From Streptomyces sp. NBC_01478 (GTDB lineage Bacteria > Actinomycetota > Actinomycetes > Streptomycetales > Streptomycetaceae): a stretch of 64,000 bases of DNA. Under the pieces are notes generated by a model. It had not been told where the DNA came from, searched no databases, and saw nothing but the letters and a program-made list of their open reading frames with translations. The stretch spans positions 11,451,501 through 11,515,500 of the forward strand of contig NZ_CP109444.1 in NCBI RefSeq assembly GCF_036227225.1. Direction: 5' to 3'. Positions within the stretch are counted from its first letter, which is position 1. Each line of letters begins with the position of its first letter. Of this stretch, positions 40,701 to 47,393 are shown in pieces. The translations under genes were made by a program, and so were the position numbers.

Positions 40701-43700
40701 TGCTCGCCGTGCACCACGGGATCGTCCCGCCCACGGCGGACTTCGACCAACTCAACCCCGAGATCGACGACGGCCCGTTCCGCATACCGGTCACGGCCGA
40801 ACCCTGGCCGCAGGACGGGCCACGGGTCGCCGCCGTCAGCAGCTTCGGCATCGGCGGGACCAACGCCCACCTGCTGGTCGAGCAGGCGGACACCCGACCC
40901 GCCGTACACACCGCGTACGAACCGGTGCCGTGCCTGGTGCTGTCCGGCGGTTCCGAGGCCGCCGTACGCGCGGACGGCCGCCGTGTCGCCGCCTATCTGA
41001 GGGCGCACCCCGACACCTACCCGCAGGTCCTGCGGCACCTCCAGGCCGGACGGCCCGCGCTCGGCCACCGGGCGGCGGCGGTCTGCGCGGACGCCGGTTC
41101 CGCCGTCGCCTGGCTCGAAACGCTCTCCGACATCACGGCACCGCACCCGCGCGCCGGCGACCCCGCCCAGGACCGGGATCCCCGCGCGCTCGCCGAGGCC
41201 TGGACGGCCGGACACACCCTCGTATGGCCCGAGGGCCCCGCGCCCGCACCCTGGGACTTCCCGCCGCCCGCCTTCGACACGGCGGAGTACGACTTCCAGC
41301 GCGCGCCCGTGCCGTCGGCCGGACCGCAGCGGCTGCCCGCCGACCAGTGGCTGCATCAGCCGCAGTGGACGCGGCTGCGGCGTGCCCGCACCGGCGCCCA
41401 CGAACCGCGGCGCACCGCCGTGGTGGTCACGGACGCGGGCGGCGCGTCGTGGCGGTTCCTGGAGCGGCACTACGCCCGGGTGGTGACCGTGTGCGCCGGG
41501 AAGACCTTCGCCCGCCTCGACGCGGACCGCTACGAAGCCGACCCCGCGGACACCGAGCAGCTCGCCGCCGTACTGGAACAGGTCACCCGGAACACCGGAC
41601 CCGGCGTCGACTGGCTGCACGCACTGCCGCTGGCCCTCGACGGCGGCCTCGATGAACACGCCCTGGAGGCAGCCCAGTTGGCGTGTCTCGACACCGTCGC
41701 CGCGCTCGCCCGCGCCCTGGCCGACGTTCCGGCCGCCGTACGGCCGCGCGCCTGGTTGCTATCCCACGGGGCGCAGCCAGTCACGGGCCCTGTCCGCACC
41801 CCCGAGGCGGGGCTGCTCGCCGCCGCCCTCGAAGTGCCCCGGCAGGAACTGGGCGTGACCCTCCGCTGGACCGACCTGCCCGGACCCCGCCCGGCCGACT
41901 GGGCGGCCCACCTGCCCGACCTGCTCCTGGACGACACGATCACCGAAGCGGCGACCGGCCTGCGCGACGGCTTCTGGTGGCAGCGCACCCTCCAACCCGT
42001 CGCGGCCCTCAACTCCCCGCCACCCGCCGTCCGTTCGGCCGCACCCGGAACCCACCTCGTGCTCGGCGGCACCGGCGGAATCGGCGCCACCCTGGCCGCA
42101 CGCCTCCTGGAGCACCCCGGCAACCGCGTGGTCCTCGTCGCCCGAGGCACCGGGACACCGTCCGCGCTGCGGGCACACCAGGACCGCGTCACGGTCGTGT
42201 CGGCCGACCTCGCCGACGACGACCTGAGCACGATCGCGGACCGCCTGGCCCCGCACCTCGACGGCCTCGCCGGCATCGTCCATGCCGCGGGCACGGCCGC
42301 CGGTGGACTCCTCGCCCGCCGCGACCCCGCCACCGCCCGCCGTGCCACGGCCGCCAAACTGCGCGGCGCCCTGCTCGTCGAACGGCTCATCGCCGAGCAC
42401 GACCCAGACTACGCGGCCTACTGCTCGTCAATGGCGGCCGAGTTCGGGGGAGTCGGACAGTTCGACTACGCGGCGGCCAACGCCTGCCTCGACGCCTACG
42501 CCCACCACGCACCACCCGCCGACGACGCGACCACCGTCCGTATGAGCATCGGCTGGGACGCCTGGCGGGACGTGGGCATGGCACAGCACGCCCTCACCAC
42601 CGACGGCCGCCACCAGGAACACCTGAAGGTGGCGCTCACCCCCGAGGACGGCGCGGCGCTCTTCGAACGAGCCCTGCACCTGCAGTTGCCCCACCTGATG
42701 GTCAACACCACACCCTTGGCGGAGGCCCGCTTCTTCTACGAGCGCGAGCACGAGCACGAGCGCAAGCACGAGTCTTTCGCAGACTCCGAGCCGGTGTCCT
42801 CCGTGCACCCCGCGTCCACCGACCCCACGGCCGAACTCGCCGAGATCCTGGTCGACTTGCTCGGGGTGGACACCGTCGACCCGGAGGCCGCGCTGTACGA
42901 CCTCGGCGCCGACTCCCTTACCCTGCTGGAACTCATCGACGAGGTGAAACGCCGCTACGGCACCGACATCGACCTGTCCCGGCTCAGCCACCGGGTGAGC
43001 CTCGCCGAGGTCCTCGGCCATCTCGACACCGGCACCCGCGCCTCCGTCGCCACGGTGGACGTAGAGGTGTGGCAGCGCGGAACCGGCCCAGATGTCCTGT
43101 GCCTGGTCCATCCGGTGGGCGGCGACATCCAGGCCTACCGGCCTCTGGTGGCCGCTCTGTCCGACGAGTTGACGGTCTGTCTGATCGCCGACCCGAAACT
43201 GCGCGACCCTGCCCGGCCCGCGCGGTCGATCACCGAGCGCGCCGCGCACTACCTGGAGGCCGTCCGGGCCGCGTTCCCGGACCCCAACCGCCGTCTGAGC
43301 CTGGCGGGTTGGTCGTTCGGCGCCTGGACAGCCCTGTCCATGGCGGCACTTGCCGAGGCCGACGGCAGACCCGTCGACGCCGTCCACCTCCTCGATCCGC
43401 CACCGCCCGGCGCCGGCGAACGGCTCGCCGCCTACGACGAACGACAGGTGGACGCGGTGTTCGCCCGGGAGTTGAGCGGCAATGGCAATGGCAATGGCAA
43501 CGGTCATCGCAGCGGTGGCGGACGGCTGTCCGAGTCCGGCCGTGCCTACGCCGAACGCCTCGCGCACTGCTGTCGGACCAACCTCGCGGCCATGGCCGAA
43601 CACCGACTGCCACGACTGCACCGGACGCCCGCCGAGGTATGGCTGGCCCAACGCCCTGTAGAGGAAGGGGTGTTGGCGCCGGAGCCGACCGCGCCCGGCG

Positions 43701-43855
43701 CGTGGGACGCCCATCTGCCCCACCCGTTCCGCCTCCACCACGTCGACGCCACCCACTACGAACTCGTCGCGGAACCCCACGTACAGGCGATCGCCGCCGT
43801 ACTCGCGACGGCTCTGCCCGAGGGCGCTCTGCTCCGCCCCGCCGGACGATCCTGA
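34718..43855 (+). CDS. Hybrid NRPS-PKS, A-PCP-C-A(Pro)-PCP-KS-KR-ACP-TE, without AT
   Basis: A 3,045-residue assembly line. A1 (P-loop 168-177; code D-A-F-I-V-G-V-T-F-K, Val/Ile-like). PCP1 (Ser560). C domain (HHVAVDG, 741-747). A2 (P-loop 1203-1212; code D-V-Q-F-V-A-H-V-V-K, close to proline codes). PCP2 (GATSLDL, Ser1591). KS from 1652 with Cys1807 (SACSSSLVG), EAHGTGT and GHLGAAAG. A degenerate linker ending DFQRAPV where an AT would sit, but no GHSxG. KR (GGTGGIG at 2451; Tyr2584). ACP (GADSLTL, Ser2733). TE (GWSFG, Ser2866; His3013). Predicted product: aliphatic amino acid, proline, then one malonyl unit reduced to beta-hydroxy acid, hydrolysed or esterified by the TE. ATG at 34718 follows GGGAGG. 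Confidence 0.93.
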   Translation: MDLRPAARRVSPEPARTVSLAEAVLAQARRTPSAVAVEDGDRVLDYAELERAGGRVATRLYAAGVRPGHAVAVHLPRSWRLVCVMLGIRRAGATVVPLDRLSPPDRQRHILDDSGAVAVVHDSGHAPQLPEHITALDAHLLLADDGSDLPTVSPEPPGDTATGFVFYTSGSTGHPKGVEVADDGVLRLARPGYLDLRPGARFACLANPAFDALSFEVWVPLLTGGVCVVLDDEEVHSAPRFARLLDERRVDTLFITTALFNAVVEQVPDCFAGIGQVLVGGEQLNARIIRRWYETNAASRTVLHNVYGPTEATTFALCHPIPRDFAGDTIPIGTPLPGTGALLRTEDDRTAEPGEVAELLLSGPALAHGYRNLPEQTGRSFVRLPHEDGGERRWYRTGDLVRQDTQGRITYVGRADRQVKVRGFRIEPGEVERQILAQPAVRQAYLCTRRDEADRSELLAFLVLGDELSYDAYDRHLTAALPSYMRPHHTYLVAELPRNANGKVDRDALLRGTLDPWRGTSDGDVPVSAEQRRVLEVAEDILAVNGLRPGDRWAASGGDSLKALRFRFEILSRFAVDLPHDLVLRADFAALADAVHAPERSEGEHPAVPGPSGEPIAPATSEQERLWLLHQREPENPSYDVPLAFRVRGRVDTTALRRAVCTLVERHVALRTRLVPTPEGLLQQTGDPYDPWQVLEARAGEEWQDTADRFFGHRFDLGDPRMLRAAWVTEDEGGLLLLHLHHVAVDGWSLNLLLRDLSEACTDAGVRSSSAALTPLDFARWQRTWHTSPAYEDRRARLRSHYGRGGEPSPALPAPDAPRARLLRTSLDLVRRAALDRRAAQLGLTRFQLLVSAFATSLYGVTGQSRPLIATPVVNRPRPEFADTVGMFANTVLLDLPTEPHRSLDAQLSAHSTAVHTVLRDQEVALADLLADRAFRERTPLFDYLFVLENTDFSALRLDACEIRPLWPEPLGAKCALTLSVVEHEGGFDCLWEYRDDLGAERARAAAHLFRQTLDHLTGDTDTTVHALVADYRRTLPDHGKGPSRAPDFTTVADGFARQLARTPHAPAVTTGELALTYAELDAQAAELAATLGTRLPADPAAPAAVALYLQPSAEHIVALLAAARLNLTVVPLDPAYPPPLLRHVLDRADPLCVLVAPEDEAVLAAIAPPSLPRHLLTLADTPTAVPQLPPHQGLRPLYTLFTSGSTGSPKGVQVSDRTLCNLLTWQRTDGGLSGSAVTQQFSMLSFDVSFQEILTTLCSGGLLRLVEPAWRHDAPSLLRELETGGAERIFLPYVALQLLAEHGVRTGRFPSRLREVVTAGEQLVCTDAIRRWFAGLPDARLFNHYGPTETHVVSGLCLDGDPADWPLRPAIGRPVANAVLRVVDEGGLPVPPGVTGELLIGGLMAGRCYLGDDTPQHDRFTDDPDLGTFYRTGDLARFDARGLLHYAGRDDGQVKLGGHRLELGQVEAALLQYPGVTHAVAAVADGRLVACLQCRGGDPDVTDLADHLAGLLPSYVRISRFRRLTELPRTPSGKLDRRAAPTAPGRELRPTAVTAPALSSLEGRLAALFETVTGKTVGVEQRFFDAGATSLDLMRFQLRCAGEDELAFTVPELFEHVSLRALARLIEARATEGTHATVVAPRPPGERAEEPVAVIGMAVRLPGAPDLAAFWDLVVSGRRGIEHFPTTDGKVGARSQLAGLLDFDPGRFTISPHEARLMDPQQRHLLMNCVEALAHAGIGDPTAHRVGLLAACGENTYFQRMLREADADQLPDTFRLALHHEKDFLATKAAYHLGLTGPAFTVQSACSSSLVGVHVAAGLLRQGDADVMLVGGVLVDVDLTDGYTYRPQHIFSPDGHCRPFSADAAGTVGASGSGVVVLKPLAAARRDGDTVYAVITGSGINNDGSDKLSYSAPALAGQRAALRTALHRSGRSGADLGYVEAHGTGTRLGDPVEAAALRQAYGLTDDARVALSSVKSQIGHLGAAAGVVGMVRAVLAVHHGIVPPTADFDQLNPEIDDGPFRIPVTAEPWPQDGPRVAAVSSFGIGGTNAHLLVEQADTRPAVHTAYEPVPCLVLSGGSEAAVRADGRRVAAYLRAHPDTYPQVLRHLQAGRPALGHRAAAVCADAGSAVAWLETLSDITAPHPRAGDPAQDRDPRALAEAWTAGHTLVWPEGPAPAPWDFPPPAFDTAEYDFQRAPVPSAGPQRLPADQWLHQPQWTRLRRARTGAHEPRRTAVVVTDAGGASWRFLERHYARVVTVCAGKTFARLDADRYEADPADTEQLAAVLEQVTRNTGPGVDWLHALPLALDGGLDEHALEAAQLACLDTVAALARALADVPAAVRPRAWLLSHGAQPVTGPVRTPEAGLLAAALEVPRQELGVTLRWTDLPGPRPADWAAHLPDLLLDDTITEAATGLRDGFWWQRTLQPVAALNSPPPAVRSAAPGTHLVLGGTGGIGATLAARLLEHPGNRVVLVARGTGTPSALRAHQDRVTVVSADLADDDLSTIADRLAPHLDGLAGIVHAAGTAAGGLLARRDPATARRATAAKLRGALLVERLIAEHDPDYAAYCSSMAAEFGGVGQFDYAAANACLDAYAHHAPPADDATTVRMSIGWDAWRDVGMAQHALTTDGRHQEHLKVALTPEDGAALFERALHLQLPHLMVNTTPLAEARFFYEREHEHERKHESFADSEPVSSVHPASTDPTAELAEILVDLLGVDTVDPEAALYDLGADSLTLLELIDEVKRRYGTDIDLSRLSHRVSLAEVLGHLDTGTRASVATVDVEVWQRGTGPDVLCLVHPVGGDIQAYRPLVAALSDELTVCLIADPKLRDPARPARSITERAAHYLEAVRAAFPDPNRRLSLAGWSFGAWTALSMAALAEADGRPVDAVHLLDPPPPGAGERLAAYDERQVDAVFARELSGNGNGNGNGHRSGGGRLSESGRAYAERLAHCCRTNLAAMAEHRLPRLHRTPAEVWLAQRPVEEGVLAPEPTAPGAWDAHLPHPFRLHHVDATHYELVAEPHVQAIAAVLATALPEGALLRPAGRS
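43478..43504 (+). repeat. Hexanucleotide repeat GGCAAT in the thioesterase region of the hybrid
   Basis: GGCAAT occurs three times in tandem followed by GGCAAC-GGT, encoding alternating Gly-Asn in a loop of the TE domain. The six-base unit keeps the frame when copies are gained or lost, so only loop length would vary. Confidence 0.8.
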
Positions 43856-43865
43856 AGAGGCCACC

Positions 43866-44942
43866 GTGCAGCACCCCTACACCCGCCTGCCCGAGCGGTC
43901 CTTCTGGCGGACCGCGGTCGCCGAACCCGACGCGCTCGACATCACCGACCTGTGGACGCCGAAGTTCACGATCGGCCAGGACGCCCCCGTCGTCACCGCC
44001 GGATCCTGCTTCGCCGCCCACATCGGACGAGCCCTCCTGGAGGAGGGCATGCACTGGTACGACGCCGAACCGCCGCCACCGGGCCTCACCCGCGCCGAAC
44101 AGTCGGCACGCGGCTACCGCCGTTTCTCCTTCCGGACCGGGAACATCTACACCGCCGCGGCGCTGCGCCAGTGGATCGCCTGGGCGCTGGGCGAGGAGAA
44201 GCCGCCCGAGGAGGTCTGGGAAGAGGAAGAGGACGGAACCTTCCACGACCCGTTCCGGCCCACCGTGGAACCGGACGGCTTCGCCTCGCCCGACGACCTG
44301 CTCCGCTCCCGCGACCGCACCCTCGCCGCCGTCCGCACCGCCCTCACCAAGGCCGACGTGCTCGTCTTCACCCTCGGCCTGACCGAGGCCTGGCACGACA
44401 CGCGGACCGGCACGGTCCTGCCGATGTGCCCCGGGACCGTGCGCGGCACCTTCGACCCCGCCCGGCACGTCCTGCGCAACCACACGGTCGCGCAGGTGCA
44501 CAGCGACCTGACGTCCGTGCTCGCCCTCGCCCGCCGGGTCAACTCCCGGCTGCGCATGGTCCTCACCGTCTCCCCGGTGCCCCTGACGGCCACCGCCACC
44601 GGCCGCCACGCCCTCGTCGCCACCACCCACTCCAAGTCCGTACTGCGCGCGGCGGCCGGGCAGTTGACGGACGAGTCGGACGACGTCGACTACTTCCCGT
44701 CGTACGAGATCATCACCGGCTTCCCCTACCGGGCGGCCTTCTACGAACCCAACCTCCGCACGGTCACCCCCGACGGCGTGGCCTTCGTGATGCGGCACTT
44801 CTTCCAGGCCGTGCGGGGCCGGACCGAGCCCATCATTTCCCTCACCTCCACCCCCACTGCCGCCGTCGGCGGAGAGGACAACTGGTGTGACGACGCAGTG
44901 CTCGACTACTACAGCCCCCGCCCGATTCCTGCTGCTCGGTGA
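43866..44942 (+). CDS. GSCFA domain protein, predicted SGNH-like tailoring enzyme
   Basis: A 358-residue protein named for its motif AGSCFAAHIG (near residue 46). The GSCFA family is related to SGNH/GDSL esterases, with Ser (or Cys) of GSCFA in the nucleophile position. A conserved block FTLGLTEAWHDTRTGTVLPM and the C-terminal VDYFPSYEIITGFPYRAAFY also match the family. It may form or hydrolyse an ester on the NRPS-PKS product; the reaction is unknown. GTG 43866 follows AGAGG, 10 bp after the hybrid gene. Its 3' end overlaps the following SGNH gene by 56 bp, indicating tight co-expression and possibly a complex of the two. Confidence 0.88.
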   Translation: MQHPYTRLPERSFWRTAVAEPDALDITDLWTPKFTIGQDAPVVTAGSCFAAHIGRALLEEGMHWYDAEPPPPGLTRAEQSARGYRRFSFRTGNIYTAAALRQWIAWALGEEKPPEEVWEEEEDGTFHDPFRPTVEPDGFASPDDLLRSRDRTLAAVRTALTKADVLVFTLGLTEAWHDTRTGTVLPMCPGTVRGTFDPARHVLRNHTVAQVHSDLTSVLALARRVNSRLRMVLTVSPVPLTATATGRHALVATTHSKSVLRAAAGQLTDESDDVDYFPSYEIITGFPYRAAFYEPNLRTVTPDGVAFVMRHFFQAVRGRTEPIISLTSTPTAAVGGEDNWCDDAVLDYYSPRPIPAAR

Positions 44943-45582
44943 CTCCCACGCGGGCTGCGTCGGACGGGCCGCCCAGGCCGCCGAACTGCCCTTCGTGGGA
45001 GGCCCGTTGGGCTCCGGGCGGGACTTCCTGGGCCCGTTCTTCGACACCGACGGCACCGACCTCACCTTCCGGCAGACCGAGACGGAGCGGCTGTACCGCG
45101 AGTTCCTCGACACCCTCGACATGCGCGCGCTCGCCGCACTGGCGGTACCGCTGGTGTGCACCTTCGGCCTGAGCGCCCACACCGTGGCCACCCGACAGAA
45201 CTGGGACCTCTACCGCGACCGGCACGCCACCGTCCCGGACAGCTTCCTGCGCAGCCGCCTCTTCGCCGACCTCGTCAGAGCGACGGTCCGGGGCGCGCTC
45301 GCCTTCTACGACCACGCCGTCGCCCTGGGACTACGCGTACTGGCGCCGCTGCCGCCCCAGCGCGTCCCCGGCATGTCCGACCCGGGTGTCTTCTTCGCCG
45401 CGCAACACGTCCTCGCCGACGAACTCACCGCACGCGGTGTCGAGTTGGTCGACCTCCGGGCCCGCGTCACCGACGCCTCCGGCCTGCAACGCCCCGCCTT
45501 CTGCCAGGCGGACGACACGATCCACGGCAACCTCGCCTTCGGGCGACTCGTCGTATCCGAACTCCTCGACAGAGGCCTGTAG
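44887..45582 (+). CDS. SGNH/GDSL-like hydrolase
   Basis: A 231-residue protein with an SGNH-type catalytic layout. The N-terminal FLLLGDSHAG has the block I Ser in GDSH, and the C-terminal QADDTIHGNLAFG holds the Asp-x-x-His of block V. The middle Gly and Asn blocks are less obvious (LVCTFGLSAHT; LAPLPPQRVPGMSD). It has no signal peptide, so it acts in the cytoplasm, most likely as an esterase or acyltransferase on the cluster product. The GTG start follows GGAGAGG and lies within the end of the GSCFA gene, a 56-bp overlap. Pairing of two SGNH-like proteins in one cluster is unusual. Confidence 0.78.
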   Translation: MTTQCSTTTAPARFLLLGDSHAGCVGRAAQAAELPFVGGPLGSGRDFLGPFFDTDGTDLTFRQTETERLYREFLDTLDMRALAALAVPLVCTFGLSAHTVATRQNWDLYRDRHATVPDSFLRSRLFADLVRATVRGALAFYDHAVALGLRVLAPLPPQRVPGMSDPGVFFAAQHVLADELTARGVELVDLRARVTDASGLQRPAFCQADDTIHGNLAFGRLVVSELLDRGL

Positions 45583-45648
45583 TTGTAGGCCTTTGGCCGT
45601 GCAGACCCTTCCCCCTCTTCCACCCCACCGATGCCACGGAGGTCCCTC

Positions 45649-46527
45649 ATGGAGGACTACGCGCTCAAGGCCGTCGAGCGGCTCACCACCCGCCCCGCCG
45701 AGCCCTACGACACTCTGTCCGTCGCCCCGATCACCCCACTGCTGGGCGCGGAGGTCACCGGCCTCGACCTGTCCCGGGAGCTGACACCCCAGCAGGAGAA
45801 GGAACTCACGCACGCGTTCCACACCCACCACGTCCTCGTCTTCCGCGACCAGGACATCACCCCCGAGGAACACAAGCGGTTCGCGGGCGTCTTCGGCGAA
45901 CTGCACCCCGTGGCCCTCGCGCCCGAGGGCTCCGACCCGTACATCCTGGAGATCAAGGCGACCAAGGAGTCCAAGGCCGTGGCCGGCAACGGCTGGCACG
46001 CCGACGGCACCGCCGACCCCGAACCCTCCCTCGGCTCGCTGCTGTACATCACCACCATCCCCGAGGGCGGCAGCGGCGGCGACACCGTCTTCGCCAACAT
46101 GCACCTCGCCTACGAACTGCTCTCACCGGCGATGCGAAGCTTCCTGGAGAGCCTCACCGCCGTCCACGACGGAGCCCTGCCCTGGACCGCCGCCGGACAG
46201 ACCCCGCCGCCCGAGTACGAGGTGCCGCGCACCGAACAGCCGGTCGTCGCCCGCCATCCGGAGACCGACCGCCAACTGCTGTTCGTCAACGCCCCCTACA
46301 CCTCGCACATCACGCAACTGTCCCGCACCGAGAGCGACGCGCTGCTGGAGATGCTGTACGCGCACATAGCCCGTACCCCGCTGCTGCACTGCCGGGTCCG
46401 CTGGCAGGAGCGCACCCTCGTCCTCTGGGACAACCGCAGCGTCCAGCACCACGCCGTCTGGGACTACTTCCCGCACACCCGGGAGGGCCGCCGTGTCGCC
46501 GTCAACGGCTCCCGGTTGGAGGCCTGA
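45649..46527 (+). CDS. TauD/TfdA-family Fe(II)/2-oxoglutarate-dependent dioxygenase
   Basis: A 292-residue non-haem iron oxygenase. The metal triad is seen as WHADGT (His117, Asp119) and the distal His in NRSVQHHAVWDY (about 267-268), followed by an Arg in TREGRRVAV that binds 2-oxoglutarate. The N-terminal block GAEVTGLDLSRELTPQQEKE and VLVFRDQDITPEEHKRFAGV matches the TauD fold. It would hydroxylate an unactivated carbon of the NRPS-PKS product or a precursor. In detoxin/rimosamide-type clusters, as I recall, a TauD homologue is a conserved core gene. The ATG at 45649 is chosen for the GGAGG six bases upstream rather than ATG 45631. Confidence 0.93.
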   Translation: MEDYALKAVERLTTRPAEPYDTLSVAPITPLLGAEVTGLDLSRELTPQQEKELTHAFHTHHVLVFRDQDITPEEHKRFAGVFGELHPVALAPEGSDPYILEIKATKESKAVAGNGWHADGTADPEPSLGSLLYITTIPEGGSGGDTVFANMHLAYELLSPAMRSFLESLTAVHDGALPWTAAGQTPPPEYEVPRTEQPVVARHPETDRQLLFVNAPYTSHITQLSRTESDALLEMLYAHIARTPLLHCRVRWQERTLVLWDNRSVQHHAVWDYFPHTREGRRVAVNGSRLEA

Positions 46528-46568
46528 GCGGGTTCCCGGTTCCCGGCCGGAAGCGAAGGTGCCCTTTC

Positions 46569-47258
46569 ATGCCCACAACCGACGCCCCTGAGGCGTTCCT
46601 TGCCCAACTGTCGCCCTCGGCGGCCTGGTTGAGGTGCGTTGCCGCAGCCCTCCACGAGCAGTTGCCGACGGGCGCCCGAGAGGCCTGGGCGACCCGTCTG
46701 TACGCCCTTCTCGCCGAGGAGTCGGACGACATGGGCACCCTGCACGCCGTCCACGTCTGGCACAGCGACACGATCCTGCCGCTCCTCGCCGGGGACTCCA
46801 CCGTCGTCGGCACCCTGAGCGAGCTGCACCGTGAAGCGGCACGCGGCAGGATGCCGGACCAGGACACCTGGAGGTCGGCACTCACTCCCGTGCTCCTGTA
46901 CGTCTACGACGCCGCGTACGACCGTAGGAGCGCCTACGCCGAAGCCCACACGGGCGCCCGCGACCACGCACTGGCCAACGGGTTCTCCGCGACCGAGGCC
47001 GACGCGTACGGGCACGAGTACGCGCGGCTCAGCAGTGACTCAAACGCCCGGTCCTGCGCCGAGGCCCAGGCGGAGGCGGTCGGCCGGGCGCTGGCACGGG
47101 CGTATGCGACCGACGACGGGGGCGAGGCGTACGCCGACACGTTTCCCGACGCTCAAACCCGGGCTGTCGTGCGGGTGTTGACGGCGCAGGGGGACGAACT
47201 GCCCGCGCCGCGACTGGCCGAGGGGTTCCTCTCGGCGCTGGTGGTCTCGCGGTCGTAG
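46569..47258 (+). CDS. Alanine-rich helical protein of unknown function in the BGC
   Basis: A 229-residue protein, not assigned to a family with confidence. The N-terminal half (LSPSAAWLRCVAAALHEQLP) is helical. The C-terminal half is strongly Ala/Tyr-rich with a recurrent pattern of Ala pairs and Tyr: AYAEAHTGARDHALANGF, ATEADAYGHEYARLSSDS and RALARAYATDDGGEAYADTF. From memory it resembles SpcZ-like Streptomyces proteins found in antibiotic clusters, but I cannot confirm this. There is no signal, membrane helix or catalytic motif. It lies 41 bp after the TauD gene on the same strand, so it belongs to the same operon; a structural, carrier or immunity role is possible. Confidence 0.65.
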   Translation: MPTTDAPEAFLAQLSPSAAWLRCVAAALHEQLPTGAREAWATRLYALLAEESDDMGTLHAVHVWHSDTILPLLAGDSTVVGTLSELHREAARGRMPDQDTWRSALTPVLLYVYDAAYDRRSAYAEAHTGARDHALANGFSATEADAYGHEYARLSSDSNARSCAEAQAEAVGRALARAYATDDGGEAYADTFPDAQTRAVVRVLTAQGDELPAPRLAEGFLSALVVSRS

Positions 47259-47310
47259 GCGCGCAGGCGTGAGTGGTTGTCGCAACTCGCCCTTCTCTGG
47301 ACGGAGTTAC

Positions 47311-47328
47311 CGGAATACTCGGATTCCG
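47311..47328. promoter_or_regulatory. Inverted repeat upstream of the histidine kinase gene
   Basis: CGGAAT (47311-47316), six bases, ATTCCG (47323-47328). It lies just before a possible -10 box TACGCT (47353-47358) in the 135-bp gap before the kinase gene, a suitable place for an autoregulatory activator site of the two-component system. Confidence 0.45.
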
Positions 47329-47393
47329 CCACGGAAGCCGCCGCTTCGGCGCTACGCTGAGTAGTCGCGTCATTGGGGGAGGGGGCGGCTCAT

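Noticed and set aside
40136..42060. Possible acyltransferase in the PKS module
   Set aside because: I searched by eye for GHSxG and the AT His motif between KS and KR and found neither; only linker-like sequence is present.
42739..42777. Glu/His-rich repeat as a metal-binding site
   Set aside because: The run of E, R, H and K is in the flexible KR-ACP linker and looks like a spacer from repeated GAGCAC codons; no fold supports metal binding.
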